A DNA stretch of 64,000 bases from DAMCZI01 sp032095175 (GCA_032095175.1 DAMCZI010000024.1:1-64000), one strand, 5' to 3'; shown: positions 13,055-21,667, counted from the first letter of the stretch. A program made the numbers and translations. Notes: generated from the letters alone by a model not told the origin.

Positions 13055-15622
13055 GTGGATAGAAAAAAACTTGTTATACTTGATGGAAATAGTTTGATGA
13101 ATAGGGCCTTTTATGCCCTTCCCCCAATGAGTAATTCAAAGGGACAGCCAACGGGCGCAATTTATGGATTTACAACAATGCTTTTTAAAATATTCAATGA
13201 AATAAAACCGGATTATATAGCATCAACCTTTGATTTAAAGGCACCTACCTTTAGGCATAATGAATATGCTGATTATAAGGCTGGAAGAAAGAAGATGCCT
13301 GATGAACTGGCACAGCAGTTTAAGCCTGTAAAGGAACTACTATCTGCTTTTAATATTGGCATTTTTGAAATAGAGGGATACGAAGCTGATGATATAATTG
13401 GTACCATATCAAAAAGGTTCGAATCTAAAGAACTTGAAGTTATTATATTTACAGGGGATAGGGATGCACTGCAGCTTGTTTCTGAGGATACAAAGGTTAT
13501 GATTACAAAAAAAGGTATTACGGAATTAGATATTTATGATAAGGAAGCAATAAAGAACAAATATGGCTTTGTACCAGAAAGAATTATTGATTTAAAGGGA
13601 CTCATGGGAGATACATCGGATAATATACCTGGTGTACCTGGTGTAGGAGAAAAAACTGCACTAAAGCTTCTAAACGAATATGGAACCCTTGAAGGGGTGT
13701 ATGAAAACGTAGATAAGGTATCCGGCAAAAAGCTTAAGGAAAACCTTGAAAACTATAAGGAAGATGCTTTCCTAAGCAAAAGACTTGCTACGATAGATAG
13801 AGATGTTCCTATAGAAGTCGATATTAATAGTATAAAGCTGGAAGATTATGATGCTAGAAAAATAAGAGAATATTTTATTGAGTTTGAGTTTAAAAGCCTC
13901 TTAGATAAAATAAAAATTGACAAAGAAGTAAGTGAACAGGATGAAATAAAAATCCCAGAGTTAAAAGATTATGATGGTAATCAAGAAGTTATTAAAAATA
14001 TATTTAACAGGGGACAATTTAATTTTGTATTTGTTTTTGAAGGAAAAGAACTAAATGGAATGATCGTTTCAGATGGCTATTTTGTTAAAAAAGAATATAT
14101 GGAAATGTTTGATAGTGTATTTGAATCAGTTGAAGTTAAGAAAAATACATTTGGGGCAAAACAGGTATATAACTATTTAAAAAATATTGAGTTGAAAAAT
14201 CTTGATTTTGATATTGAAATAGCAGCTTATATTTTAAATCCTTCAGAAAGCTCCTATGAATACATAAATATAATACACAGATATGCTGGAATAACACCTC
14301 CTGCAATTAATGATGATGAAAAAATGAAGTTAATTTCTCTTTTGGTTGATAACATGGATGAAATTAAGAAAAACATGCTTGATGAAATTTCAAAGTATAA
14401 TATGATGGAGCTTTTTAATGAAATAGAAATGCCCCTTGTAAAGGTGCTGTCTGGAATGGAGAGAGCTGGATTTAGTGTAGATACGGAAGTATTAAAGGAT
14501 ATTGGTAGAGAGCTTGATGACGAAATAAAAGAATTAACTGAGGGAATATATAATCTTGCTAATGAGGAATTTAATATAAATTCCCCTAAACAGCTTGGAG
14601 TAATATTATTTGAGAAGCTTAACCTTCCAGTAATTAAAAAGACAAAAACAGGATATTCAACTGATGCTGAGGTACTAGAAGAGTTGTCTGATAAACATGA
14701 GGTAGTTGAGAAAATATTAAATTATAGGCAGCTTGTAAAATTAAAATCCACATATATAGATGGATTAATAGCAGCGATACATCCAGATGGGAAAATACAT
14801 TCAAGCTTTAATCAAACTGTAACTGCTACTGGAAGAATATCCAGTACAGATCCTAATATGCAGAACATTCCTGTAAAAATGGAACAGGGAAGAAGAATTA
14901 GAAAGGCCTTTAAACCATCAAATGAAGAGTATATTATTCTATCTGCAGATTATTCTCAGATAGAGCTAAGAGTGCTTGCTGATATTTCAAATGATGCAAG
15001 TTTGATAGATGCATTTAAAAATAACCAGGACATTCATAAAAGAACTGCTTCAGAGGTATTTGATATTCCTATGGGAGAAGTTACATCATTATATAGAAGC
15101 AGGGCAAAGGCTATAAATTTTGGAATCGTCTATGGCCTCAGCGAATTTGGACTTTCAAGGGATCTAAAAATACCAAGAAAGGAAGCCAAAAGATACATTG
15201 AAAACTATTTTGATAGATACAGTGGCGTTAAAAAATATCTGGATAGTGCTGTAGCTGATGGTAAAGAAAAAGGATATGTAGCAACAATGATGAATAGGAT
15301 AAGGTATATTCCGGAAATAAATTCCTCAAATAGAAATGTAAAAATGTTTGGGGAGAGACTTGCTATGAATACACCTATACAGGGAACAGCAGCGGATATA
15401 ATAAAGATAGCTATGGTTAATGTATATAACAGGCTTGAGAAGGAATGTCTTAAATCCAGTCTGATCTTACAGGTTCATGATGAACTTATTTTAGAAGTGC
15501 ATAGAGATGAGCTTCCATATGTTAAAAATTTAGTTATAGAAGAAATGGAAAATGCAGTGAGATTACAGGTTCCTCTTTTAGTAGATGTAAATTGGGGAAA
15601 TAGCTGGTATGAGGCGAAGTAG
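13055..15622 (+). CDS. polA: DNA polymerase I
   Basis: 855 residues: 5'-3' exonuclease (1-290, LVILDGNSLMNRAFYALPPM), an exonuclease-like middle domain (310-470) and the family A polymerase domain. Motif A is SADYSQIELR with D632; motif B is RSRAKAINFGIVYG (R681, K685, Y693); motif C is LQVHDELILEV with D809. The middle domain lacks the acidic DxE residues needed for proofreading, as in many Bacillus and Clostridium enzymes. It processes Okazaki fragments and fills repair gaps. The start GTG 13055 lies after AAGGGGAG. It heads an operon with coaE and a lytic transglycosylase. Confidence 0.97.
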   Translation: MDRKKLVILDGNSLMNRAFYALPPMSNSKGQPTGAIYGFTTMLFKIFNEIKPDYIASTFDLKAPTFRHNEYADYKAGRKKMPDELAQQFKPVKELLSAFNIGIFEIEGYEADDIIGTISKRFESKELEVIIFTGDRDALQLVSEDTKVMITKKGITELDIYDKEAIKNKYGFVPERIIDLKGLMGDTSDNIPGVPGVGEKTALKLLNEYGTLEGVYENVDKVSGKKLKENLENYKEDAFLSKRLATIDRDVPIEVDINSIKLEDYDARKIREYFIEFEFKSLLDKIKIDKEVSEQDEIKIPELKDYDGNQEVIKNIFNRGQFNFVFVFEGKELNGMIVSDGYFVKKEYMEMFDSVFESVEVKKNTFGAKQVYNYLKNIELKNLDFDIEIAAYILNPSESSYEYINIIHRYAGITPPAINDDEKMKLISLLVDNMDEIKKNMLDEISKYNMMELFNEIEMPLVKVLSGMERAGFSVDTEVLKDIGRELDDEIKELTEGIYNLANEEFNINSPKQLGVILFEKLNLPVIKKTKTGYSTDAEVLEELSDKHEVVEKILNYRQLVKLKSTYIDGLIAAIHPDGKIHSSFNQTVTATGRISSTDPNMQNIPVKMEQGRRIRKAFKPSNEEYIILSADYSQIELRVLADISNDASLIDAFKNNQDIHKRTASEVFDIPMGEVTSLYRSRAKAINFGIVYGLSEFGLSRDLKIPRKEAKRYIENYFDRYSGVKKYLDSAVADGKEKGYVATMMNRIRYIPEINSSNRNVKMFGERLAMNTPIQGTAADIIKIAMVNVYNRLEKECLKSSLILQVHDELILEVHRDELPYVKNLVIEEMENAVRLQVPLLVDVNWGNSWYEAK

Positions 15623-15630
15623 GTGAGCAT

Positions 15631-16242
15631 ATGGTAGTAATAGGATTAACAGGGGGAATTGCCTCGGGTAAGAGTACTATATCAAATATGCTTATGGACA
15701 TGGAAATTCCGGTAATTGATGCTGATGTAATTGCAAGAGATGTAGTTAAGCCAGAAACAGATACACTAAAAAGATTAGTGCAGAAATTTGGAGAGGATAT
15801 TTTAAACATCGATGGTACACTAAATAGAAAAGAACTTTCTAATATTGTCTTTAATGATAGGGAAAGCCTCAAGCAGTTAAATTTAATAATACATCCTGCA
15901 ATTAAAAATGCTATAATGAATAAACTAAATGAATATAAGAAATCAAAGGAGAAATACTGTGTTGTTGATGCAGCACTTTTAATTGAAGCAAACTTTATTG
16001 ATATTGTTGATTGTGTTATACTGGTTTATGTTAATCGAAAAACACAAGTTGAAAGGCTTATGAATAGAGATAAAATATCAATGGAAGAAGCAGAAAGAAA
16101 GATAGACTCTCAAATGAGTCTGGATGAAAAGATGAAGTATGCTGATTATCTTGTTGATAATAATAATGATGTGGAAAATACAAGGCTTCAACTGAAAAGT
16201 ATTATTAAGGAAATATTTAACCTGGAGGAAAGGGATGGCTAA
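15631..16242 (+). CDS. coaE: Dephospho-CoA kinase
   Basis: 203 residues. The P-loop GLTGGIASGKST (5-16) and the DADVIARDVV segment are diagnostic of CoaE, which phosphorylates the 3'-OH of dephospho-CoA in the last step of coenzyme A synthesis. It starts nine bases after polA; polA-coaE adjacency is common in Firmicutes. Its end overlaps the next gene by eight bases. Confidence 0.95.
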   Translation: MVVIGLTGGIASGKSTISNMLMDMEIPVIDADVIARDVVKPETDTLKRLVQKFGEDILNIDGTLNRKELSNIVFNDRESLKQLNLIIHPAIKNAIMNKLNEYKKSKEKYCVVDAALLIEANFIDIVDCVILVYVNRKTQVERLMNRDKISMEEAERKIDSQMSLDEKMKYADYLVDNNNDVENTRLQLKSIIKEIFNLEERDG

Positions 16243-16804
16243 AAGAGTTTTTGCGGTTTTGGTGTTGATTATAGTGCTTATAATTACCCTTAATTATAAG
16301 TCAGTGTTAAAGAAGTTTTTTCCTGTTCAATATAATAAAGAAGTGGAGAAATATTCAACTAAATATAACATGGATCCTCATCTGGTATATTCAATTATAT
16401 TAGCGGAAAGTAAATTTAATCCAGATGCCAAATCATCAAAGGGAGCAGTGGGGTTAATGCAGATAACTCCTCAAACAGGAAGATATATAGCATCCTTGTT
16501 AAAAATGGATGATTATAGCGATGAAAAGCTCTGTGAACCAGGTACAAATATAAAACTTGGCACCTTTTATCTTTCAAAGCTTTTCAAAGATTTTAATGGT
16601 GATATTAATTGCGTTCTTGCAGCCTATAATGGAGGAGAAGGCAATGTGAGAAAATGGATTCAAGAGAGTATGGGTAAAAGCCTTGTAGTAGAAGGCATAC
16701 CATTCAAGGAAACTAAAAACTATATTTCAAAGGTAAAAAGATACTACAAAATATACAATTTTTTATATGAAACCAAGGATACTGCTGGAGATAACCAGAA
16801 GTAA
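16235..16804 (+). CDS. Membrane-anchored lytic transglycosylase (SLT domain)
   Basis: 189 residues: an N-terminal TM anchor (6-22), then a goose-type lysozyme/SLT domain with the catalytic glutamate E58 in ILAESKFNPDAKS, followed by KGAVGLMQITPQTG and AAYNGGEGNV. It cleaves the glycan strands of peptidoglycan, leaving anhydro-MurNAc. ATG 16235 follows GGAGGAAAGGG inside coaE. It is the last gene of the polA operon. Confidence 0.92.
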   Translation: MAKRVFAVLVLIIVLIITLNYKSVLKKFFPVQYNKEVEKYSTKYNMDPHLVYSIILAESKFNPDAKSSKGAVGLMQITPQTGRYIASLLKMDDYSDEKLCEPGTNIKLGTFYLSKLFKDFNGDINCVLAAYNGGEGNVRKWIQESMGKSLVVEGIPFKETKNYISKVKRYYKIYNFLYETKDTAGDNQK

Positions 16805-16833
16805 AATATTTCAAAATATACTTTAAAATAATA

Positions 16834-16862
16834 TTGACACATTATAAACTTTTTGATAAACT
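16834..16862 (+). promoter_or_regulatory. Promoter of the tRNA-Leu locus
   Basis: TTGACA (16834-16839), a 17-base spacer and TAAACT (16857-16862). It lies just before the broken tRNA-Leu and probably still drives the intact tRNA-Leu downstream. Confidence 0.55.
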
Positions 16863-16874
16863 ATATTGTGTCAA

Positions 16875-16911
16875 GCAGGAGTGGCGGAATTGACAGACGC
16901 GCACGTTTGAA
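16875..16911 (+). pseudogene. 5' half of a tRNA-Leu (tRNA relic)
   Basis: GCAGGAG followed by TGGCGGAATTGACAGACG matches the acceptor, D-arm and 5' anticodon stem of a leucine tRNA, and closely matches the intact tRNA 121 bases downstream. The match stops inside the anticodon loop, after CACGTTTGA. No 3' half, variable arm or T-arm follows; instead there are about 85 AT-rich bases. The D-loop also reads TTGACAG where tRNA-Leu has TTGGCAG. It is a decayed copy left by deletion, recombination or element insertion. Confidence 0.8.
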
Positions 16912-16995
16912 TGATTCGCTGATACTGTGATGGATATACTGAACAAATTTATATGTATATCGACAAAAATCTAACTATATTAAAATGCTAAAAAT

Positions 16996-17080
16996 GCGAG
17001 GGTGGCGGAATTGGCAGACGCACTACTTTGAGGGGGTAGCGAGTAACTTCGTGTGGGTTCAAATCCCATTCCTCGCACCA
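16996..17080 (+). tRNA. tRNA-Leu(GAG)
   Basis: 85 bases with encoded CCA. Acceptor GCGAGGG pairs with the CTCGC-containing 3' strand with a mismatch or wobble toward its end, anticodon stem CTACT/GGTAG encloses TTGAGGG (anticodon GAG), with a class II variable arm GAGTAACTTC and a T-arm with GGTTCAAATCC. Confidence 0.93.
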
Positions 17081-17091
17081 AATGAAGATGC

Positions 17092-17125
17092 AAGAGTAAG
17101 TTTAAAACTTACTCTTTTTTTTATT
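17092..17125 (+). terminator. Terminator of tRNA-Leu(GAG)
   Basis: AAGAGTAAGTTT pairs with AACTTACTCTT around a very short loop and is followed by a T-run (17114-17122). Confidence 0.85.
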
Positions 17126-17265
17126 TAAAATATTTATTAATTGCTTAAAGGATATTTATAATTTTTATAGAATAAAAATAGTATAAAGAATATAGACAAG
17201 CACCTTGGACCTTGAAATAAAAAAGCAATACACACAGATAAACTTTAGGAATTTAGGTGATAGTA

Positions 17266-17781
17266 ATGATGCCCATTAATATTTCAATGGATGATCTGAT
17301 CATAAGAAATCTTGAAAACAATGAGTTGCTTGAAGCTTACAAATGTATAAATCAAAAGAAGGAAAATTTCAGAACCCTTGGAAGAACTTCAGAATTTAGC
17401 TTTGACGATATAAAGCAGAGATATCTTGAAACACTTCTAAGCTCTCTGGAATTCTTTTGTGGTATTTTTTACAAGGAAAATATAATTGGTATAATAAAGG
17501 GAAGAATGGAAGTTAATAACCATAGAGAGCTATGCTTGCTCTCATTCATACTCCTTGAAGAATACAGGGGAAGCGGCATGGGATCAAAAATACTAGTAGC
17601 CTTTGAGGATTATTTTTATTATAACTTTTCGGTAGATAAGTTCTGTGCTATGATTATGTATAATAATAAAAAAATAAACAGTTTTTGGATAAAAAATGGT
17701 TATGAGATAAAAAGAGTTACTAAGGGTACAAGTGATGATAATAGCATGGGAATGATGATATTAGAGAAGGGGAGAGATTAG
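17266..17781 (+). CDS. GNAT-family N-acetyltransferase
   Basis: 171 residues from ATG 17266, with AGGTGA six bases upstream; a GTG at 17257 lies within the ribosome site. The acetyl-CoA binding motif A is LEEYRGSGMGSKILVAFEDY, preceded by two strands typical of GNAT folds, and the C-terminal strand ends SMGMMILEKG. The acceptor substrate cannot be told. It is followed one base later by the LUD-domain gene, so the two are co-transcribed. Confidence 0.88.
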   Translation: MMPINISMDDLIIRNLENNELLEAYKCINQKKENFRTLGRTSEFSFDDIKQRYLETLLSSLEFFCGIFYKENIIGIIKGRMEVNNHRELCLLSFILLEEYRGSGMGSKILVAFEDYFYYNFSVDKFCAMIMYNNKKINSFWIKNGYEIKRVTKGTSDDNSMGMMILEKGRD

Positions 17782-17782
17782 T

Positions 17783-18424
17783 ATGGACAAGAATACAGAA
17801 TGGTATATTGATGAGAAAATAAAAAGAACGAAGGAAGCACTTGAAAAGAACAATTATGATGTTTATGTGGTTAACACTAAAGAGGATGCAGCAAATATGG
17901 TAGAGTCTATTATAGAAAAGGGAAGCACTGTATCTTTTGGAGGTTCAATGAGCATTTTGGAATGCGGAGTTTTGAACAAATTAAGAAATGGTGAATATAA
18001 TTTATTAGATAGATATAAGGAAGGATTAACCTCAGAAGATATTGGGAAATTATTTAGAGAAAGTTTTTTTGCAGATTATTATCTAGCAAGTACTAATGCC
18101 CTAACAGAGAATGGAGAACTTGTAAATCTTGATGGAAATGGAAACAGAGTTGCTGCAATGATTTTTGGACCTAAGAAGGTTGTTGTTATTGCAGGAATAA
18201 ATAAAATCGTAAGGGATATTGATGAGGCTTATAAGAGAGTAAGAGATGAAGCGGCACCAATCAATGCAAAAAGATTATCAAGAAAGACTCCATGTGGCGT
18301 TACAGGAAAATGTATGGACTGTTCTTCGCCTGAAAGAATATGTAATCATATGGTTGTTACATATAGACAAAATACAAAGAACAGAGGAATAGTAATTTTG
18401 GTTAAGGAAGATATTGGATACTAG
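17783..18424 (+). CDS. LUD-domain protein (LutC/YkgG family, DUF162)
   Basis: 213 residues. The LUD fold is recognised by VSFGGSMSILECGVL, then DYYLASTNALTENGELVNLD, VVVIAGINKIV and a C-terminal TPCGVTGKCMDCSSPERICN cluster of four cysteines. The Cys-rich tail could bind a metal or an iron-sulfur cluster. Relatives include LutC of L-lactate oxidation, but stand-alone clostridial copies such as this, without LutA/LutB, have no proven role. It forms an operon with the GNAT gene. Confidence 0.9.
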   Translation: MDKNTEWYIDEKIKRTKEALEKNNYDVYVVNTKEDAANMVESIIEKGSTVSFGGSMSILECGVLNKLRNGEYNLLDRYKEGLTSEDIGKLFRESFFADYYLASTNALTENGELVNLDGNGNRVAAMIFGPKKVVVIAGINKIVRDIDEAYKRVRDEAAPINAKRLSRKTPCGVTGKCMDCSSPERICNHMVVTYRQNTKNRGIVILVKEDIGY

Positions 18425-18480
18425 TACAGGTTGATTTTAAAGTGGTCTATAATGTATAATATTATAGAAAATTAAATTCT

Positions 18481-18588
18481 ATGTCGAATCCCGTAAGGGT
18501 ACGGAGGAACCAAAGGTGGGGTGAATCTGGTGTTTACCAGTAGAGAATCCTTCTCTCGAACCCGTCAGCTAACTTCGGAGACAGGAAG
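18481..18588 (+). ncRNA. c-di-AMP riboswitch (ydaO-yuaA type)
   Basis: The leader before the NlpC/P60 gene shows the conserved ydaO blocks in order: GTCGAATCCCGTAAGGGTAC, GGAGGAACCAA, GGGGTGAATC, a variable hairpin (CTGGTGTTTACCAG), TCTCGAACCCGTCAGCTAAC and a final GGAGACAGGAAGGAG next to the ribosome site. Known members turn off wall hydrolase and osmolyte transport genes when cyclic di-AMP is high, and the downstream hydrolase is a classical target. The 3' end merges with the ribosome site, suggesting control near translation start or a terminator just before it. Confidence 0.92.
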
Positions 18589-18597
18589 GAGAACAAG

Positions 18598-19404
18598 ATG
18601 GAGAAAACTAAATCGATTTTTGCTGTATTAACTTTATCTTTTTTTATTATCTGTTCTACCCAGCTTAGGATAGATATGGAGAAAAAGGCATCAGCCAAAG
18701 CAAAAACACCAACTTATACTAGTAGCACATCTAAGGAAAAGGTAATTCCAACAAGAAGTACTGCGACATCAACTAAGAAAAGTACAGCTGGTGTAAAAAA
18801 AGAAAAAGTTGCTACAGCTAGTGCTGCCAGTGTTAAAAAGACACAGGTTTCCAAAACATCAGCTGCAAAAAAGAAGACTTCCACAGCTAAGACTTCAACA
18901 GCAAAATCAACAGCTAAAACAACAGCGAAAAAGACAGCATCAACTAAGGCTAAAAAGACAACAAGTACAAAAAAATCAGCTTCTACCAGTAGAACTACTA
19001 CACCTTCTAGAGGTGGCAGAACAACCTATTCACCTGAAAAAGCTGGACAGGTAATAGAATATGCTAAAAACTTCATGGGAGTTAAGTATGTTTTTGGTGG
19101 AGCATCTTCTTCAGGATTTGACTGTTCAGGTTTTACAATGTATGTATTTAAAAGCATTGGAGTAGACCTGCCTCATTCAGCTACAAGTCAATCAAAAATG
19201 GGAACACCAGTTGGAAGAGATGAGTTAAAGCCAGGAGACTTAGTCTTTTTTGAAACTTACAAGAAGGGCATTTCGCATGTTGGAATCTACGTTGGAAACG
19301 GCAGCTTTATCGAAGCGTCATCAAGTAGAGGAATTGCAGTAACCAGCCTCTCAAGCAGTTATTATGCTCCAAGATACAAAGGAGCGGTAAGAATATTAAA
19401 ATAG
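18598..19404 (+). CDS. NlpC/P60 cell-wall endopeptidase with basic linker
   Basis: 268 residues: signal sequence (1-22), a low-complexity Lys/Thr/Ala/Ser linker (about 30-145) and a C-terminal NlpC/P60 domain. Catalytic C176 lies in FDCSGFTMYVF and H227 in ISHVGIYVG; the third residue should follow in the FIEASSSRGI strand. It cuts D-Glu-diamino acid peptide bonds. The linker looks like an H1-histone tail and could bind anionic wall polymers. A c-di-AMP riboswitch precedes it and a strong terminator follows. ATG 18598 has GGAAGGAG upstream. Confidence 0.93.
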   Translation: MEKTKSIFAVLTLSFFIICSTQLRIDMEKKASAKAKTPTYTSSTSKEKVIPTRSTATSTKKSTAGVKKEKVATASAASVKKTQVSKTSAAKKKTSTAKTSTAKSTAKTTAKKTASTKAKKTTSTKKSASTSRTTTPSRGGRTTYSPEKAGQVIEYAKNFMGVKYVFGGASSSGFDCSGFTMYVFKSIGVDLPHSATSQSKMGTPVGRDELKPGDLVFFETYKKGISHVGIYVGNGSFIEASSSRGIAVTSLSSSYYAPRYKGAVRILK

Positions 19405-19406
19405 GA

Positions 19407-19447
19407 TTAAAGGGAAAGGAAAAAACCTTTCCCTTTAATTTTTTGCT
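19407..19447 (+). terminator. Terminator of the NlpC/P60 gene
   Basis: AGGGAAAGG (19411-19419) / CCTTTCCCT (19426-19434) with a six-A loop, then TTAATTTTTT. Confidence 0.9.
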
Positions 19448-19556
19448 ATTCTGCTGCATATATTATGATATAGAATTGTACAAGCATCCTGTTTACAATA
19501 ATCCTACTAAAGTTTTGGCATTAGGCAATGCGGGATTAGTAAATAAGGAAAATGAT

Positions 19557-19607
19557 TTTACATAAATATTTAAGGGACAAGCAATGTAGAATCATTTAAG
19601 CGAAATA
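19557..19607 (-). repeat. Degenerate copy of the GCATAAATG palindromic repeat (family 2)
   Basis: Aligns with the better copy at 40434-40482: shared AAGGGACAAGCAATG here versus TAGGGTCGAGCAATG there, then TAGAATCATTTAAGCGAAAT versus TAGAATCATTTATGCGAAAC. The left arm has decayed (TTTTACATAAATA). The stretch before it (19490-19547) also has hairpin potential through ATCC...GGAT and TTTAC...GTAAA arms but no gene. Confidence 0.65.
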
Positions 19608-19649
19608 TGTAAATAATTCTATATAATATAAATTAATGGAGATGATTTT

Positions 19650-20435
19650 ATGAAATACACAAGGCTGGAGCCTATTAAAAAAGCTGCAAATTCAAAGATT
19701 AAAATACTAGTAGGATTTGTTATTGTAATTCCTATCACTGCAATACTTGTTGGAAGCATTATAACAAGGTTTGTAATACTTCCATTTGCAATTAAAAATG
19801 CTTCTGCAGCACCTTCAAATACTAGGATAAAGATTGCAGCAAGTATAAAAAAAAGAGAATTTTCGGTATACATACTTCAGGCAGGTGCTTTTGCAAATCC
19901 TGATAATGCAAATGTATTAAAAAATGCAATTTTAGGCATAGGAGAAAAGGCTTCTATTACTAATGATAATAAAATATATAGAGTGATTGTGGATATTAGT
20001 GAAAACAAAGATTCTATTATTAAAACAAAGGACAAACTATCACAAAATGGGTATGGGTGTCTTATAAATGAAATGAAGATTGGGCAGGAAAGTAAAGATA
20101 GTGACTTATCTAAATACCTTGATTCTGTAACTGCTGTGTTATATAAACAAATAAATGGTGAAAAAAAACACTCTGAATCAGAGAAAGATTCTATAAAAAA
20201 AGCAATAGAGGAAGTAGAAAAAAGCTACACTCTTATTATGAACAGTGATGTATATTCAAGAAAAGGTAAGGAGATAAGTGCTTTCAATAAAGAACTGATT
20301 GCGTTAATGAATGGATTTTTAAAAGATTATGATATGGAAACAGACAATGGTTTTAAATATATATCAGAAGAGTTGATTTTAGTTAAGAATTTTTATAAAT
20401 CCATTGAGGACATAGAAGCAAATAGTAGTGTTTAA
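19650..20435 (+). CDS. SPOR-domain membrane protein
   Basis: 261 residues. A cytosolic tail, one TM helix (about 18-42), a SPOR domain (about 70-145: SVYILQAGAFANPDNANVLK to GYGCLINEMK) and a helical C-terminal half. SPOR domains bind denuded glycan strands at the septum or at sites of wall hydrolysis. The helical tail is Lys/Glu-rich and of unknown role. It is a single gene with a short AT-rich leader and no obvious operon partner. Confidence 0.85.
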   Translation: MKYTRLEPIKKAANSKIKILVGFVIVIPITAILVGSIITRFVILPFAIKNASAAPSNTRIKIAASIKKREFSVYILQAGAFANPDNANVLKNAILGIGEKASITNDNKIYRVIVDISENKDSIIKTKDKLSQNGYGCLINEMKIGQESKDSDLSKYLDSVTAVLYKQINGEKKHSESEKDSIKKAIEEVEKSYTLIMNSDVYSRKGKEISAFNKELIALMNGFLKDYDMETDNGFKYISEELILVKNFYKSIEDIEANSSV

Positions 20436-20521
20436 TAAAGTTAGAAAAAATTAACAAAAATTTAAATATATCTGGTATAATTAAGTAAAGCATATAAAAT
20501 ACTATTTATGGGGAGAATCCT

Positions 20522-21067
20522 ATGAGAGAAATATCTTTGCATTTAATGGATATAATACAAAATTCTATTGATGCTGGAGCAAGTTTAATAATAATTAATA
20601 TGGATATAAGTACTTTGAATAACAGATTAATGTTATCAGTAGAAGATAATGGATGTGGGATTGAACCTGAAATGATAGAAAAAATTAAGGATCCATTTGT
20701 TACATCAAGAAAAACAAGAAAAGTTGGTTTGGGAATATCCTTGTTTGAGGCAGCATGTATTAGATGCGGTGGAAATGTAACGATTGATTCTTTAAAAAAT
20801 CTTGGAACAAAGGTTACTGCTGTTATGGAATATAATCATATTGATAGGGCTCCTATAGGCAGAATTGAGGATACAATAGTTTCGTTTATTATGGTATCGG
20901 GTATAGAAATAGTTTATAAACACAGATTTAATTTAAATGAATTTATATTTGACAGCAGAAAGATAAAAGAAATTGTAGGTAATGATATAATGAATATAGA
21001 TATTATTAACTGGATTAAGGGATATATAGCTGAAGGAATAGAAAGAACAGGCTCAAAAAGATTCTAA
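20522..21067 (+). CDS. Stand-alone GHKL ATPase (HATPase_c) protein
   Basis: 181 residues. The first 105 are a GHKL ATP-binding fold: N-box DIIQNSIDAGAS, G1 box VEDNGCGIEPEM, G2 box KVGLGISLFEAACIRCGG. There is no dimerisation/phosphoacceptor histidine domain, so it is not a complete sensor kinase. The last 75 residues are unassigned. Comparable orphan ATP-binding proteins in clostridia lie near redox enzymes or act like anti-sigma kinases; the partner here is unknown. A TATAAT at about 20475 and GGGGAGA before the ATG support an independent transcript. Confidence 0.8.
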   Translation: MREISLHLMDIIQNSIDAGASLIIINMDISTLNNRLMLSVEDNGCGIEPEMIEKIKDPFVTSRKTRKVGLGISLFEAACIRCGGNVTIDSLKNLGTKVTAVMEYNHIDRAPIGRIEDTIVSFIMVSGIEIVYKHRFNLNEFIFDSRKIKEIVGNDIMNIDIINWIKGYIAEGIERTGSKRF

Positions 21068-21072
21068 CTATA

Positions 21073-21195
21073 TATTTCGCATAAATGATTTTACATTTTT
21101 TGAAATTATTTATAGGGAATATTTTCCTAAATTCATATAATGCAATAAATACCTTAATGTGAAATCTTTATTGCGTTATATAAAATGATTATGCA
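21073..21195 (+). repeat. Intergenic palindromic stretch with one arm of repeat family 2
   Basis: The gap 21068-21366 has no gene. It opens with TTTCGCATAAATGATTTTAC (from 21074), a one-mismatch match to the reverse complement of the 40434-40482 repeat arm. An imperfect inverted repeat follows, ATATAATGCAATAAA against TTTATTGCGTTATAT (about 21136-21183). Near 21188-21197 GATTATGCATAAA echoes the arm sequence. Confidence 0.5.
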
Positions 21196-21196
21196 T

Positions 21197-21231
21197 AAAA
21201 AAGCAAGGCTTTTTGAAAGGACTTGCTTTTT
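21197..21231 (+). terminator. Intergenic terminator
   Basis: AAAAGCAAG (21199-21207) / CTTGCTTTT (21222-21230) with a 14-base loop, ending in T-rich sequence. It serves the HATPase transcript. Confidence 0.7.
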
Positions 21232-21366
21232 ATAATGGCTATAAAAGAATTATCTTTGATAAATATCTTGTAGACAATAGTGTAAAATGATAAACTATTA
21301 TAAGTAAAATAAAAAAATGTTTAAAATCCAGTTAAATACTCAATAATTAATAAGAGGGGTTGCCTT

Positions 21367-21633
21367 ATGGTTTACCAATCAAAAAGAAATGGGCTAACAT
21401 TATTCTTTTTGGTTCTTGTATGTGGGCTTATAGGTGGAATATTAGGTGAAATACTTGGAGAAAAAGTTATTGCACTTTCATTTTTAAGAAAGTATTTCTC
21501 AATAGGTCTCACAAAGCCACTTTACTTGGACTTAAAGATTATGACATTAACCCTTGGATTTGAACTAAAGGTAAATATTTTATCGCTTTTAGGAATAGTC
21601 AGTGGTTATTTAATTTATAGAAAAATTAAATAA
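21367..21633 (+). CDS. DUF4321 membrane protein
   Basis: 88 residues with two TM segments: about 9-30 (LTLFFLVLVCGLIGGILGEI) and 68-85. Between them lies a KPLYLDLKIMTLTLGFELKV stretch typical of DUF4321. This family usually lies directly upstream of maf-radC-mreB in clostridia, as here, and may serve the envelope elongation machinery; no activity is known. ATG 21367 follows GAGGGG. Confidence 0.85.
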   Translation: MVYQSKRNGLTLFFLVLVCGLIGGILGEILGEKVIALSFLRKYFSIGLTKPLYLDLKIMTLTLGFELKVNILSLLGIVSGYLIYRKIK

Positions 21634-21667
21634 TATAAAATAATGGCTATAATATATATAAATCAAT

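Noticed and set aside
18809..19054. Gln/Leu-rich 81-residue frame
   Set aside because: It is an out-of-frame reading of the Lys/Thr/Ala-rich linker of the NlpC/P60 protein and has no ribosome site.
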